NCBI GenBank assembly: GCA_025331565.1
Contig: JAFREQ010000103.1
Coordinates: 425,001-489,000 of the forward strand
Length of the DNA: 64,000 nucleotides
DNA from: Holacanthus passer
Taxonomy: Eukaryota; Chordata; Actinopteri; Pomacanthidae
Reading direction: 5' to 3'
The position numbers and the translations under genes were made by a program. Below the pieces are notes generated by a model. It made no database searches, was not told the DNA's origin, and was given only the letters and a program-made list of their open reading frames with translations. Positions 13,225 through 25,700 of the stretch are shown piece by piece. The first letter of the stretch is position 1. Every line of letters starts with the position of its first letter.

Positions 13225-13375
13225 TTGCCCTCACAAAGCCCACATGCCTCTCATTTGTAAATCACTTAAAAAGCATGACAAATGTGCATTGGAAGTTTCA
13301 GAGCGTCCCCCCCTTGAAAGCCTTCTCAAGTCTCTCATTCACGCCCCTTCTCTGATACACAACTGTATTGTACTA

Positions 13376-13670
13376 ACTAGACATATAGCTTGGCGTTAGA
13401 CGCACGCTTATTGTCGCTTAATTGCCATCGGGCTGAATATGTAGCAGAAATATTGAGCGCAATGAAAAGGCAGTTTGCAGTGTGCATTAGTGCGATCTTT
13501 GTTTTCCTCTGAGATATTGAGATAAAAGGATGGTGGCAGGTCGGTGGCTGATTGCATTCAGCGTTACTGGTCGCTGCAAAGGAAAGAGTTTCCGAGTTGT
13601 GAAATGATTTGAGAGCAGAATGTTCGACTGAAATCCAAAACAAAGGAGTCTTGTCCACGCACACTAATCC
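13376..13670. promoter_or_regulatory. candidate conserved non-coding element
   Basis: A complex block with clustered homeodomain/POU-like words (GCTTAATTGCCAT, GATTGCATTCAGCG) and several CpGs, bounded by simple or AT-rich DNA. Its minus-strand open frame has no recognisable domain. This is inference from sequence texture; cross-species conservation would decide. Confidence 0.35.
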
Positions 13671-14474
13671 CACAGGAGCATTTCTGCCGTAGACTGGGAA
13701 TTACTGTTCAATCATGTGATGGGCCATCAAGCAGGGGGTTACAGCATTTCCCTGTGTGTTCGGGTCTCAATGGAGGCCAAGCTGATGGGCAATCGTGAGG
13801 AATTTTTATGACCAGAGCAGCATTTTACAATGTAGCTTCTGAATGAAACATATTGTATTTCAGTGTGTTAACAGTGAGGGTCAGTATATTTATAGCATCG
13901 TTTTCAAAAAGTCCGGGTCACGACCAACAGTGGGAAGATTTTGAACGGGTCACAAAGGGCTCGCTAATGATAAAAGAATGTAACCAACATTAAGTAGATT
14001 ATTTATCAAGTGAGGCAAACAAACAAAAGTGTTGTGTTCAGTTTTAAGTCTGAGTAAAATGAAGAAAAAAATCAAGGTCAAAACATCTCTAATGGTTTGT
14101 CATAGCTGACTGTCCAATATAAAGTGGTGGAAATGTTCTGGATGAATTTCAATTTATTGTATTTTGGTATATTTTGAATGGACATGCCAGAGTTTTAATA
14201 AATAAATAAATTAATTAATTAATCACTGCCTTCAGTACATTTTAGCTTTCCAATATCGATGTTAACATTTTATTATGTGTAGTCAGCAATTGGCAACAAC
14301 ACTGACAACAGCGATCTTAAGACAAATCACTTCATTTGAATGTGAATGAAAGTTGACTTTTTGACTCTGGTCTGCAGATTCATGAACTCTGAGAACGACA
14401 TTAGAGGAGGACAGTAAACATCAACAACACAAAATCTTAAACTGTCATGTTAGTTTCTTAACTTTCTAAGTCAC
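13671..14474. other. intergenic DNA, AT-rich
   Basis: No gene seen. A short AT tract with TTAAT repeats lies near 14200-14225. Confidence 0.5.
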
Positions 14475-15057
14475 TGATGGAAAGTAGCTAAGTACATTCA
14501 CTCAAGTACTGTACTTAAGTACCATTTTGAGGTACTTGTCCTTTTCTTGAGTATTTAAATTTTTGTGCTGCTTTATACATCTACTCCACTACATTTCACA
14601 GGGACACAGTTCACTTTTTTTACTCCACTACATTTATCTGTCAGCTATAGATGCTCTTATGATAAAAAGACATAGAATAAAGATTAAAGCAGAAAGATTA
14701 AATCAGCATTTTTCATCCTCTATGGCCTAATTGAAACAAATTAAAAGTGCATGTAGTAATGTTAAACACTAGACTAATCTACCTGACTGTATATTAAGTA
14801 TATAAAACTAGCTCTGTTTACACCATCTGCAACGGTACTTATACACTGATGCATCAGAATTAACTGTTAAATATCATAATATATTATTATACTAGTATTA
14901 GTTACAGGTACCACTTTAATGCAGAACCAGTACCTTTACTTTTTATGATAATACTTTTACAAAAGTCAGATTTTGAATGCAGGACTTTTTTTTACATTCA
15001 CGTATTTACTACTACATACTTTTACTTCAGTTAAGGATCTGAGCACTTTGTCCAGCT
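14475..15057. mobile_element. non-autonomous fish interspersed repeat
   Basis: It starts GATGGAAAGTAGCTAAGTAC, passes through TACTCCACTACATTT twice, and ends near TTAAGGATCTGAGCACTTTG. I recognise this pattern as a high-copy repeat of fish genomes. It has no coding capacity. I cannot assign the superfamily from this copy. Confidence 0.75.
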
Positions 15058-16119
15058 CATCGTTCTAGCCAAGCAAATGATGTATGTCAATGGTATATGT
15101 CTTGTAGGAGGGCAGATCTTGCACTGACTGTGGTTTTCTCAACATTTTCAACTATTTTACCACTGGCTGCTAGACAAGCTTTGCATATTTAATTATGTGA
15201 TTAAAAATACTTAACCAGCCGCTTTTAGAACAATGCCAGCTGTCAACAATGAGTGGATGTATGGCTGTTTGCCTACAGACTAGACAGTTATTACAGACAC
15301 AAGATGGGTGCCAGTCCCTGCATCACAGACAGTAAGCTGAGAATGTACGTCAGCCGTAAGAAGCTGAGTTTACCCGTAGGTTTTAGTCACAGGAGGTCCT
15401 TCACCTCTGCTGTGTGTTTCGTTGTTACTGAATCCAAAAGTCATATTCAAACTTCTTCTACACTGTCAGAGGTCTTTAAAGTTGCTGCTCTCACAGGAAG
15501 TCATGGCTTACTGTCAAAACTGCTGTTGTAAATATTTGACTTGGCATTGCCGCCACTGTAGTGTAACTGTAGGTTTACTCACCCATTTTAATATTTCTTT
15601 GTTGAGTCACCTGTGTATGATCATGCTGACATTGTGAATTACGGCTTCTGTTCATTTTCAACCATGTGAAATAACTAAATGTACTAGTTTATCTAAAAAA
15701 AACTGCCTGCCAAGCAATTGTTGCCATCCTAACACAGAAACACACACACAACCAGGAATCATGTCGTACAGCCGTTTACGACTGCGTGGAACTCCCCAAA
15801 CACATAGAGTGTGCATGCTATTCTCATGGGCTATAAAATACAGTAGGGAAGTCTGTGCTGTTGCTTTCACTTCACCTTTTTACTGTTATCTCTGTCTTAA
15901 TGAGATATTCAAACACCCGATGATGGTGGTTTATGAGTACAAGGACTCACATTCTCCTTGATATCAGCTTGCAAACTGATATGAGAGATAATTTGGTCAG
16001 ATCTATAAACTGTTTGAAGGGGAGCAGTACCTCTTCTCTTATGCAACGCACCTAACAATTTAAAACCGATGGAGCCATCAGAACTTCACAATTCACCCAT
16101 AAATATGCTGCAATGAAAA
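15058..16119. other. intergenic DNA, nothing recognised
   Basis: Mixed-composition sequence. Open frames around 15253-15637 lack recognisable domains. Confidence 0.45.
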
Positions 16120-16700
16120 ATTAATGAGGTATACTTTGTCGGAGGATCAATTATTTATCTCTGCACAAGATTTCAACACCTCTATTAAGCGTCTGGTCAC
16201 TCCCTGCAGGACTGTTATCTATTCCACTCCAACACGGTGAAAGGATTTCACAACACATCAAAGTTTTCAGCTCTTGTCCTCAGCTGCCTTTATTTCTGCA
16301 CTTTGGTCTCTTTGTCCCACACAAACGCACACACATATGCACACACCTCTGCTCCCACACCCCGACCACCGCCGCCGCCCTTGTGTCTTTGTATGAGACC
16401 CCTGCCTCATCCCCATTGTCATGTTAATTACCTGTTTGCTTTGTTTTGCAGGAGCCCACCATCCATCAAAGCGTCTCCCAGCTTTTCATCTCGCACAGTG
16501 CATCTCCACCTGTAATTAGGTTTGGGGCGAGGGAGAAGATGGATTTTGTTAGCACCCTGCAGAGGGAAAAGAAGACATTAGGAAGTCTCCATGGCTGTTC
16601 TGGGACCAGCCTTTAATGGTGTCTAATTGATCTGAGCTGTCATGGGGGCCACGGCTTCATGTGGTAGGAAGCTGATTATCCTTATGTGTCATCCTCAGTG
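16120..16700. promoter_or_regulatory. candidate conserved non-coding element cluster
   Basis: Two complex blocks, about 16130-16235 and about 16405-16690, hold several homeodomain-core words (TCAATTATTTATC, GTTAATTACC, TGTAATTAGG, GTCTAATTGATC) and little simple repeat. A CA/pyrimidine-rich spacer lies between them. Developmental enhancers often look like this. No coding frame is convincing. Confidence 0.35.
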
Positions 16701-18599
16701 CACGAGCATTAGCTCAGTTGTCTTGCTTTTACAGTCTGATAAGGTGGGCGCGCGCATGGGTGTGCATACAGGTGTGCACAAGTGTGTGTATGTGTAGGCA
16801 AATATAACTACTCTGTATCTGTGTGACTACAAGGAGGGGGATGGGATCTTGTTTGTGCTTATGCCTACATGTGCTTTGCATGCAGGCAGTCACAGATTAG
16901 TGTGTATTTCTGTGTGTATGTAGGGTGACTATGCACGTGTACATGTGTGTATGTTTTTCCGAGTGTGTATGCATGTTTGTATTTACAGTGGCTGAGGAGA
17001 GGCTGTGCTGCGGTCAGAATAATTTAACATCCAGATGTGCAGAAGCTTGAGGGAAATCGATGCAGACGATGGCCCCCAAGCAGGTGATGAGCATACTGTC
17101 ATAATGCAGTAAGGATGGAGAGGGATTAATATTTAACAGTAATCTGGACTGAACAGATGGCCGTTGATAAAAACGTTGGGGCGTGTGAGGATGAATTTAC
17201 ATCAAGGCCAAGTAACTACAGTAAACGGTAATAAAATAGTTGAAATAATAATGAGGAGGAGATGATAATGACATCTTTAGGGAAAGGAAGGAGACAGAGT
17301 GTGAGGGAATAAGGGGAAAACTATTTTGTGTTTATGAGGGGCTGAAATAAATTACACTGTAAGCATTCTTTAAATTACTGAGCCCGTTTAAAAATTACAA
17401 TTAATGCTGTTTTTTCAGGTTTGTACCCTGTTTGAACCTTGTAATTATTCAAAATCTACTCTGTAATTTAAAAAAACGAATGTATGGTATAATTTAGTAG
17501 CTTCCTACGCACTTCATCTGAACCTATAGGTGTCCACTAAGTATTTCCTTGGTCCCTGGTATTACTGTAACTTGCAGGCTGTAATCTAAAGCCTGTTATT
17601 GAAAAGATTGGATTACATTAGTGACTTAATCAGAAAGCTCTCATCTGTATGTGGGGAAGGAGCCGCTGTAAAAACGATTGTCTGTATGTGTTTACTTCCT
17701 CGTGTTATGTACTGCAGGGATGTCCATGCTGCTCTGCTGACCTTCAGCATGAAATGAAAAGTGTCTGATGCCTCTGGTGTGTTTGGAGGGGCTTTCTCTT
17801 TTCCGAAGATGGACAGCCATGCATTATTGATTACAAAACACTCCTGCAATGCTATTTCATCTTTCCAGCACAGCTGACCGTCAATTGGGGCTTTGTGTTT
17901 TTTTTTTTTAAACAGGTTTAGTTTGTGTTAACGTGTGCACCTTGTTGACTGCCTGCATGTTTGCGTGTAATTGCTTCCTCCTTTTCTGTGCCCCCTCTCT
18001 CCCTTTCTGTTCCCTATAGCACCCAGTGGGAGGCTAAACGGCAGATATGCAGAAACAACTCCCTTATCTCCACATCCCTCTGCACAGTACGCTGACAGAG
18101 AACTGCACAAGACAAAAGACAAAAGGTAGGCAGAGACAAACCAACGTGGAACAATGGGAGGGTGAAATATAATCTAATGGTTGGAACACCAGCTCTGTCG
18201 CATTTAACAGCACGTATTGACTTCATATCAAACTTTGCATTACAGCAGTTATTAAAACACACATCTGTGTATGTTCACACTTCAAAGCCTATATTTTATA
18301 TGCTTATATATTCTAATACCATGCTTATTGTTCCCTGATTTATCTGTCTCACTATGCACAACCTGCACGCTGTTAACAACATCTCATTGTAATTCTTATT
18401 TATTCTAGTGTTGTATTCTAGCGTGTCAATTACTGACTGTGAGATGTTAAATATTCATTTGCTCACTTATTATATATATTCAATTTTTTTTTCTTCTCTT
18501 TTGTGGCCGCAACATTTCACATTCAAATATTATTAAAGGTTCGCTGTGTTTATATGGCTTGAATTTTCACAATAAAACACACAAATCCTTCACACGGTC
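16701..18599. other. intergenic DNA, nothing recognised
   Basis: GT-rich but imperfect tracts at about 16745-16980, then AT-rich sequence. No gene-like frames. Confidence 0.45.
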
Positions 18600-18990
18600 A
18601 AAAAGCTTCTTTACCAAAGCAGCGACCCAGCAGAGCAGAGAGTGTTGCTGAGCGTGGCCTTACCTCCCTGGTCCCCCCCGTTGAGGATGGTCACAGGGGA
18701 GGACGCCCATGGTGACCACGGCTGTCAGATGCTGTTTCCATGATGCCGAAGAATGATTGGTTTCATGGATCCGGACGGTGCTCTCTGACAGCGCGGGGGG
18801 AGACTCTGCCACACCTGGGAGCAGAAGCACTGGCAGGATGTGAAATGTTACTGAACAAGGTCATTCCAAGGGTCATTGTGAGACCCGTCTCCCCCGTCAT
18901 TGAGGAATTTACAGCCCAGCCTCGTGCTGCATATGGAGAATATCGTGCCTCAATTTATCCTTTGTTTGGAGTCTGACTTGGGCTTTGTCT
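18600..18990. other. GC-rich island with possible minus-strand exon
   Basis: A locally GC-rich, complex block. On the minus strand a strong donor (CAGGGAG|GTAAGG, exon edge at 18664) follows an open stretch with an ATG in good context (CACCATGG, about 18708-18715). This could be a conserved element or a small 5' exon of a leftward transcript. No homology is recognised. Confidence 0.25.
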
Positions 18991-21656
18991 GCCTCTGCGT
19001 TAAGTGAATCTGCAGACAACAATGTCCTAGTTTGAAACACGCAAGCCAAAACAGCAAGGACACCTTGTAACCTTGTAACTCTGAATAATCTGATGTCATT
19101 AAATTGCAACTGAAGCTTCTGATTGCAAAGAAATCGAGAAATGAATCTTTAATTGTGCAGGAGGTTTTCACCAGATACCTCATCTGCAAAGTGCTGCAAA
19201 CAAGCACCGCATTTTCAAGTCTGACTCACGTCTAGCCTGGCCTGTGGAAAGCCAGTATCATTGATGTCAGTGTTGTTGGTGAGGCTTGTTAGCATGAATG
19301 ACAAGGCTAGAGATGTGACTCAACAAACAGCAGCTCCCTCACACTCTCGGCACGTTTTTCACAGCACGACTTTAGCATGGCTCCCAAAGAGGTGGGCTTC
19401 CTGACAATCCCACTCCCACAGCCCATGACAATTTTAATGATTGATCGCTTTACTCTTGACTGCGGTGAGAGGGAAGAGAGCAGACCACAGAGACAAAAAG
19501 AGAGAGAGGGAGGAAAGAGGGGCGTGGACAATCCCACAAGGTCAGAGTGATGTCCAGTCTTTTGTTTTCAGTGGTGAGATCGGTGGCCTGTGCAGCCGCG
19601 AGGGGACAGGCAGGGTAACTGGCGGCCTGGCAGGAACAGATGTTCTTACACAATGAACATGCACTTGGTTGGTGGCTTGTTCACTAAAAGGCATGGGGGT
19701 TGACTTCCCCTTTTTTGGAAACAAAGAAAAACAGTCACAGCTTTCCACCTGTGGGCCTGTATCAGGGAAAAATGTTGCTGAGGCAGTCAGGCTCAGATAC
19801 AGTATGATTTACGTCCCGTTAAAGATGCATGCATACAACAGAAGGGCGTCTATTTATGGGCATGATAATATGTTAAAGTTGCACATAATCCTGGTGTGTG
19901 TTTGTGTCTATGTGGGATTTTTCGAAATTGTTTTCTTTTTAAAAAAACATTGAAACATCAGGTGGTGCTATTTTCTTTTCTCAGACAAGGCAACATCACC
20001 TCCTATTCTATCATTGTATTCCAAACTTGACATAAAGTGCATACTGGAGGATTTTTCCTTGATATTTCTCACTGTTGTGAGCGTCACACTACACAACAGA
20101 CAGTATACACTGTATGCAGCTATGTTTAGCAATGTGTTCTGAACAGAACACATGATGCCATTTATCTACAGGCTCACCAGACAACTGTACCAGCAACCTT
20201 AGCTGTAGAATAATGTGAAGTGGGAGTTGTTCCCTTGTAACTATGTAAACTGATAATAGTGGGAACAGTAACCTGCTGTCCATCAAATGGAATATAAATA
20301 TTTTAACCAATGTCATTTCATGCTGAGTAACATAAACTGACTGGTAATACATTCCTCTATCTCACATGCAGATACTGTAGCCCATCTGAAAAGCCTAAAA
20401 ACTTCATAAAGAATAATGAAATTCGGTTTGTAAATATTCTTCTAATGAGACAAATGTTGAAAGTAATTTTCCAATTTCCCAGAGGCACATCAAAAAAACT
20501 CACAATATTCCACAACTGTCGTTACCAGATGGAACCTGTGGGATTTATATATAATAGAATCAATTAACCTACACAAATTAATTCACACAGTTTTTTCTTT
20601 CACTCTGGACATCCAGCCTCCTTCATTCCTCCTTTATTTTAACCCACAGCTCTGCTCCCCGATGGTCCGTCTTCCATATATAGAGTGCCTATTTGTGTCA
20701 ATTGAAAACATAAATTCTCTTAACTTCCTGTCATTGTGCACATATGAAAGGGATGTCATCAACACCAGCACCATTATAAACAGGGACTAGTATTTAAGAC
20801 ATGGATCTAGTCTTTAACATCTAAGTCACCCTGTGTGCATTTGTGTGTGGGAGCTGCATGTCTGTCTTTCGGTTGGAATGTAAAATCACATTCATGCCTT
20901 AGGTGGGATTTTCACCACATGATTATACCAATTAGCTGTGAGTCGTTAACATGTTCAGATTCAGAGGAGATCTGAGTGAAACACACGGTCTTTCAGTAGC
21001 ACAGTCCAAAACAGGAACATCAGCACAGTCAGCTTGTTGGCATCTCCAGGATTATTGGCCCATAAATGACCAAAGCCATTCATAACTCATTGCCTCCCTC
21101 TGCTGGTGTTAATGGACAATAAAGTCATTTTACAACGTGCCTCATACCCTCTTGAAAAATCAATATGATTGTCTATGGCACTGGATTGTAAGTGCAAAAC
21201 TATCATATAATACTTTATGATATTTTTTATATGTGACACTCCGAAAGAGCTTAAACTATGTCATGGGTGAGTTTATAGTCACCTTATCATTCCATATTTT
21301 ATTTTTTTTTTTTTAAATTATATTTTCCTTTTGGTATCAATAATAATCCAGTAATATCTCTACACCTACTTTATGTGTCACCGGCAATCAATAGAGAGTT
21401 TCATATGCTTTGTGGTGTTTTCTCTTTTGTCGTACCACCACAACTTCCCAATCATTTCCCTTTAGCAATTACACTATAGTGTGTTTATAATGCTCATGAT
21501 AAACTCCTGAGTTTAATTAAATAATAGAGTAATTAATGTTATTACTTCCAGCTGGAAAATCTATAGCTTTGATTTGACATTTGTGTCACACACACTTTAT
21601 AGTTCTTTTTCATTAGTGTTATCAGTCATGGTCAGTCTTTAATCTGGTTTATTGAA

Positions 21657-21870
21657 TGTGTGTGTGTGTGTGTGTGTGTGTGTTTGTGTATGTGTATGTG
21701 TGTGTATTCATTTTGATATCTCAGTGGGGAGTTTAACCTGACTACACACCAATGTCCAGACTGTTTTTTGAGGTTTAAGACTTGGTTTTCGGGTTACAAT
21801 TAGACTAAGGGTAGGGTAAAGGTTAGTGTTAGGCATTCAGTTGTGATGGTTAGTAAATGTAGTAAAGAAA
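21657..21870 (-). repeat. microsatellite-bounded interspersed repeat, copy 1
   Basis: A (GT)n run (21657-21682) leads into sequence containing GGGTAGGGTAAAGGTTAGTG and GGCATTCAGTTGTGATGG. It is the reverse-complement form of the AACCCTAAC-rich repeat also seen in introns 5 and 15. Confidence 0.55.
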
Positions 21871-22296
21871 TGTAAAGATAATTAAAAACAAGATAAACAG
21901 GATCAAACTATCCTTTATTAATATTTCACATTCACGTTTGTGAATAGCTTGGAATAAGACTTTTTAAAAAATCTTTTTCATGTTCACATTCACACTTATT
22001 TACTCTTGTATACTGTTAACCAAAAATGTGATAAGGGCCCCTATTAATTCACTGGTTAAAGACATTTATTTAAAATATGCACAGTGTATGTTTTGACATA
22101 TGATACACAGAGAAGGACATAATACAGTACCGGCCTGTAGGGCCTTATTGTCTCAGTTATTAATGTGCTTCAGTGGAGCACATTGCCAACAATTTACTAT
22201 AAGTCATATTAGGACAGCAGAGACACAGTAGGGCTTGCTGAGGGTCTACAGCTACAATCGACAGCTACAGGTGCCATATATATGCTCCTTACTTAC

Positions 22297-22331
<35 letters not shown>
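22297..22331. repeat. (ATT)n microsatellite
   Basis: About 11-12 trinucleotide units, about 365 bp before the znf236 start codon. Confidence 0.95.
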
Positions 22332-22539
22332 GAGGGTAGAGTGTTAACAAGAAGTAATTCTAAATAATAATGAGTACAGTCACATTTCAGAACAAAACGA
22401 CAAAATGATAGAACTGAACGGGCATTGATGGTATATACTGCATAGTATGAATATTTACACCATTGGTTATTCATAATTATAGTAATATTAATGATAGTGG
22501 CTCAGTCCTTTATTAGTAAAATAATCAAGACGTTTCTGT

Positions 22540-22697
22540 GTTCCTCAAGGTGCACGTACACAGAATCCGCCGCTAGATGTCTCCCTACTCCGCGCCGCTG
22601 TGTGTGTCTTCACGGTACGACGCCGTCTATAGAGAAGCGAGTCGCCATTTTGAAAAGCAGCTCTGTTCACAGCACACCCGCCCTGAGTACTGGAACT
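22540..22697 (+). promoter_or_regulatory. CpG-rich promoter / 5' UTR of znf236
   Basis: CpG density rises sharply just before the start codon, against the AT-rich surroundings, and stays raised into intron 1 (to about 23240). CGCCATTTT at 22643-22651 fits the YY1 consensus, a common element near the start site of TATA-less CpG promoters. I see no TATA box at a credible distance. The transcription start itself cannot be placed by eye. Confidence 0.6.
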
Positions 22698-22749
22698 ATG
22701 CCGCGGGGCCGGCCTCGCAAACTGAGAGTTAAAAGCAGCGACGAAACAG
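22698..22749 (+). CDS. znf236: znf236 exon 1 (start codon, AT-hook-like motif)
   Basis: The ATG at 22698 has A at -3, a good Kozak context. It opens MPRGRPRK, an AT-hook-like core (PRGRPRK, residues 2-8) that can contact the minor groove of AT-rich DNA. The exon ends in phase 1 at ACAG|GTAACA. The frame stays open upstream to at least 22491, so a longer N-terminus is formally possible. I prefer this ATG because it lies just downstream of the CpG/YY1 region and starts a compact basic motif. Confidence 0.8.
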
Positions 22750-25700
22750 GTAACAAGTACCAAAATGCAACGAATAAAAAATACAGACTGTGTGCTATCC
22801 GAATAAGCCGGTATTATTTGGACAAACCTCTCTGTATCTTTTATAATAGCACTTCAATGTGGTGTATATAGTCCCCGGATATAGTATTGCGGGTGGGCTT
22901 CGCTTTGTGCGGCGAAGGAGTGATTGAGGCGGAATGATATTAATAACATCTCGGTGCCTCTTCTTATTGGCTTCCAGTCTAAATTGGTGTCCGTGTGAGG
23001 AAGAAGCACGTTGTTCCGTCCTGTTACTCAATCTGCGCTTTTTACTCCTAATCTTTGCGTTATTAGTAAATCATCGTTAGCTGTTGTTGCTAACTAGCGG
23101 GCTCCGCTACCATTAGCCTGGATGCTAGCACGTCAAAATGTTGGCCATTGTTATTTTTATCTTACGAGGCGCTGAAGCGAGTGCGTCCAGCTGCTGATGG
23201 ATCAGTTGTTTACGATCGGAAATCGAGTCACACTCACAACCTGGAGATGTGTTGAAATATGATGTCCGATTGCATTCAGTTTACTGTCATGTTGGTGTCA
23301 TCATCGGATTATAATGTTTAGGTTAGCTTAGTTATGATGACATGTTAGTTGGACTACTTCCATGGTACGTTAGCACATGATTCAGGTGGTGGGTTTAAGC
23401 TAGCTGAACAAAAACAAAACTCATACACTACTGTTGTATTGACATATTTCTTTGTATGCATTTCATGTAAGTCGCCTACATACTATCCTTGCAGTGATCA
23501 TGACAGCCAAGATGGGATGTGCATCCAAACTGTTGAATATCAATATCAAACGTTATGACAAAAACACCTGAACAGGTTCACATAATGTGATTAAAACTCT
23601 CTTTTCTGCATGCGCATTTTAAAATAAGGTGAAATAAAGACTTGATTTTTCTTGCAAATCCCCCTCATGCGCACAACTCACTATAAGAAGTACTGTAGAC
23701 TAATGCACTAGTTAAATACAGTAAGTAGGTGTAATATCCTAAAGTTAAAGTTTCCATCCTGACGGGAAACACATCTGAGGGATATCACTGTATTTGTAAA
23801 AGTATTTTAAACACTCAAATGTATAAATATTGAATATAGGAAAAATACCAAGAGGATCAATTCTGAGCTCTTACTGTGGTATTGGTATTCTTGGTTATTG
23901 TCAGCCTTCACTAACAGGTCATGGCAGGTCATTCTGTTCGGTATGGTGCTGTCCAATTTTACTCATGCATGATAAGAACCCCAGGACTAGTGGGGATCCC
24001 ATTAAATAGACCAATAGAACAACACAACCCTAAGTGATGAAATGAAAACCTTGTCAGATTATTTCTTGTCATCTGTAGTGAAATTAATATATTCCTCTTT
24101 ATTCTGAAACTCCCTTCAGTACTTATAACCCCCCTTTGAGAAACACTGAATGCATATGAATGCCAAGTTGTAGTGTGTGTGTGTGCTTGGTGTGTTACCA
24201 CATCAATATATCACATACTACCACTAGTTTGACATTTTGGAGACAGGACAGTCAAATGATGGAGTGTATATTAAAATACTGTTAGGATGCAAACCTTTTG
24301 TTCTAGACTTTTTTTTTAACATAAAGCTGCTGTATACAGCACCTGTGCAATTGAAGAGGCTCCTAGAAAATGCACGGTATCAAGCCTCTCTAACCAAATT
24401 AAGATACTAAAGTGTTCTCTCTTGCACTTGATCAGATGCGGATCCCAGTGATGCTAAGGCGGAAAGTTTCAGCGATGGAGAGTTCAAGGACAAGAAGTGC
24501 ACAATATGCGCCCAGATCTACACCACTGAGAGTCAGCTGCAGAAGCATCTCCGTGAACACGAGATCAACGATAAGGTAAGCACAGCAAATGAGTGTCTGC
24601 ACTCATAGCCATAATAAGACAGCGAGCACAGAACAGTTTTTAAACACATTTTATCCAGAGAAACTGGGAAGAGTGTGCTCTCTCTGTCTAACACAATGTA
24701 GTTGTATATCTTTTCCACATGTTCAAATCTGGCAGTGAATCTGGCCAGTATAACCACATCCAGTTGTTGTTGGTCACTGGTGGCTTCCCTGTTGAATCAC
24801 ACTATTATTATTGGTCTCTGAACAGCTCCACTGGAGCATTTGAGATGGCTTGGTTTTGAGTGGCTTCTATAAGGCCACCTTGAGGGTTGTTCTCATAATG
24901 CTGTGACATATCCAGTACCAATGAGGGAGAGTTTTAGGATTTCGGCTTTTTCACATTCAGTTTGGTAGAAAAGGCTCTGATATGGCTGATATGTCTAGCA
25001 ACCAGAAAGTTCAGGGAGATGCTGTCATACGATGTCAGGCCAGGCACTACAGGATATACCAGAGCAGAGAGATGTAATGGAGGTATCAAGCCTTTACTGG
25101 AGCAGTAAAACTCATCTGTGGGGCAGTTGACAGGCTGTAGATTACCTTCACAAAAGCACATCAAAAAGTCAACACTTTGTGGAAGTAGAGGGAACTCTCC
25201 ATCTGACGTCTTTGCCTGAGTTTGATGCAGGTGGAGAGCACAACTCACCTGCTGTAGTGGATGACAGCTACAGGTTGGATTTGGGCCAAGCTAGTCGCTT
25301 AGTGTCAAAGCTGGAGGTGTCCTGGATTTTTCAGCTCCGATGATTTTTCACAATGTGGAAGCTTAAAGCTGCCGTAGATGCCATTGTTTATTTGGCAGAC
25401 GTAGCACAGGTCTCAACTTAGTCTGCCAGTTACTGTGTTTGGTGCCAGTTCCTTCCAAAGCTTCTGAAATGTGTTGATAGCAGCAGCACAGTGGACTTTC
25501 TCCCATCATTTCTTCATGCAGAACGCATCTGAAGTTATTCACTTATCCTTATGCAAAATTCTATCAGAGGCTCAGAATTTTGTGTCACTACTTGTTTTCA
25601 GTTGACGGGGCAATAGAGCACTCCTGAACTTTGAACGGTGGGAACTATTGTCGCATTGCCTTGCACAGTCTGACTCCCTGGTGAATAAAAAATCAGTATG

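Larger units (their letters stand above)
9371..13375. other. intergenic DNA with simple repeats and hairpins
   Basis: No gene seen. It holds (CTA)n at 10768-10796, an inverted repeat at 10961-10991, a 61-bp hairpin at 11503-11563, (GT)n at 11994-12022, (CA)n at 12084-12117 and (CT)n at 13190-13221. The segment about 10950-11110 resembles a repeat often seen in fish genomes. Confidence 0.5.
18991..22539. other. intergenic DNA upstream of znf236
   Basis: AT-rich, with no gene seen. It contains a repeat copy at 21657-21870 and (ATT)n at 22297-22331. Confidence 0.5.

Noticed and set aside
22491..22697. Extended N-terminus of znf236 in the same frame
   Set aside because: The frame is open, but the sequence looks like 5' UTR/promoter (CpG, YY1 site) and the ATG at 22698 starts a compact basic motif. 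Kept only as a formal possibility.
24934..25248. 104-codon minus-strand frame in intron 2
   Set aside because: No recognisable domain, no splice-site support, and composition compatible with chance in intronic DNA.
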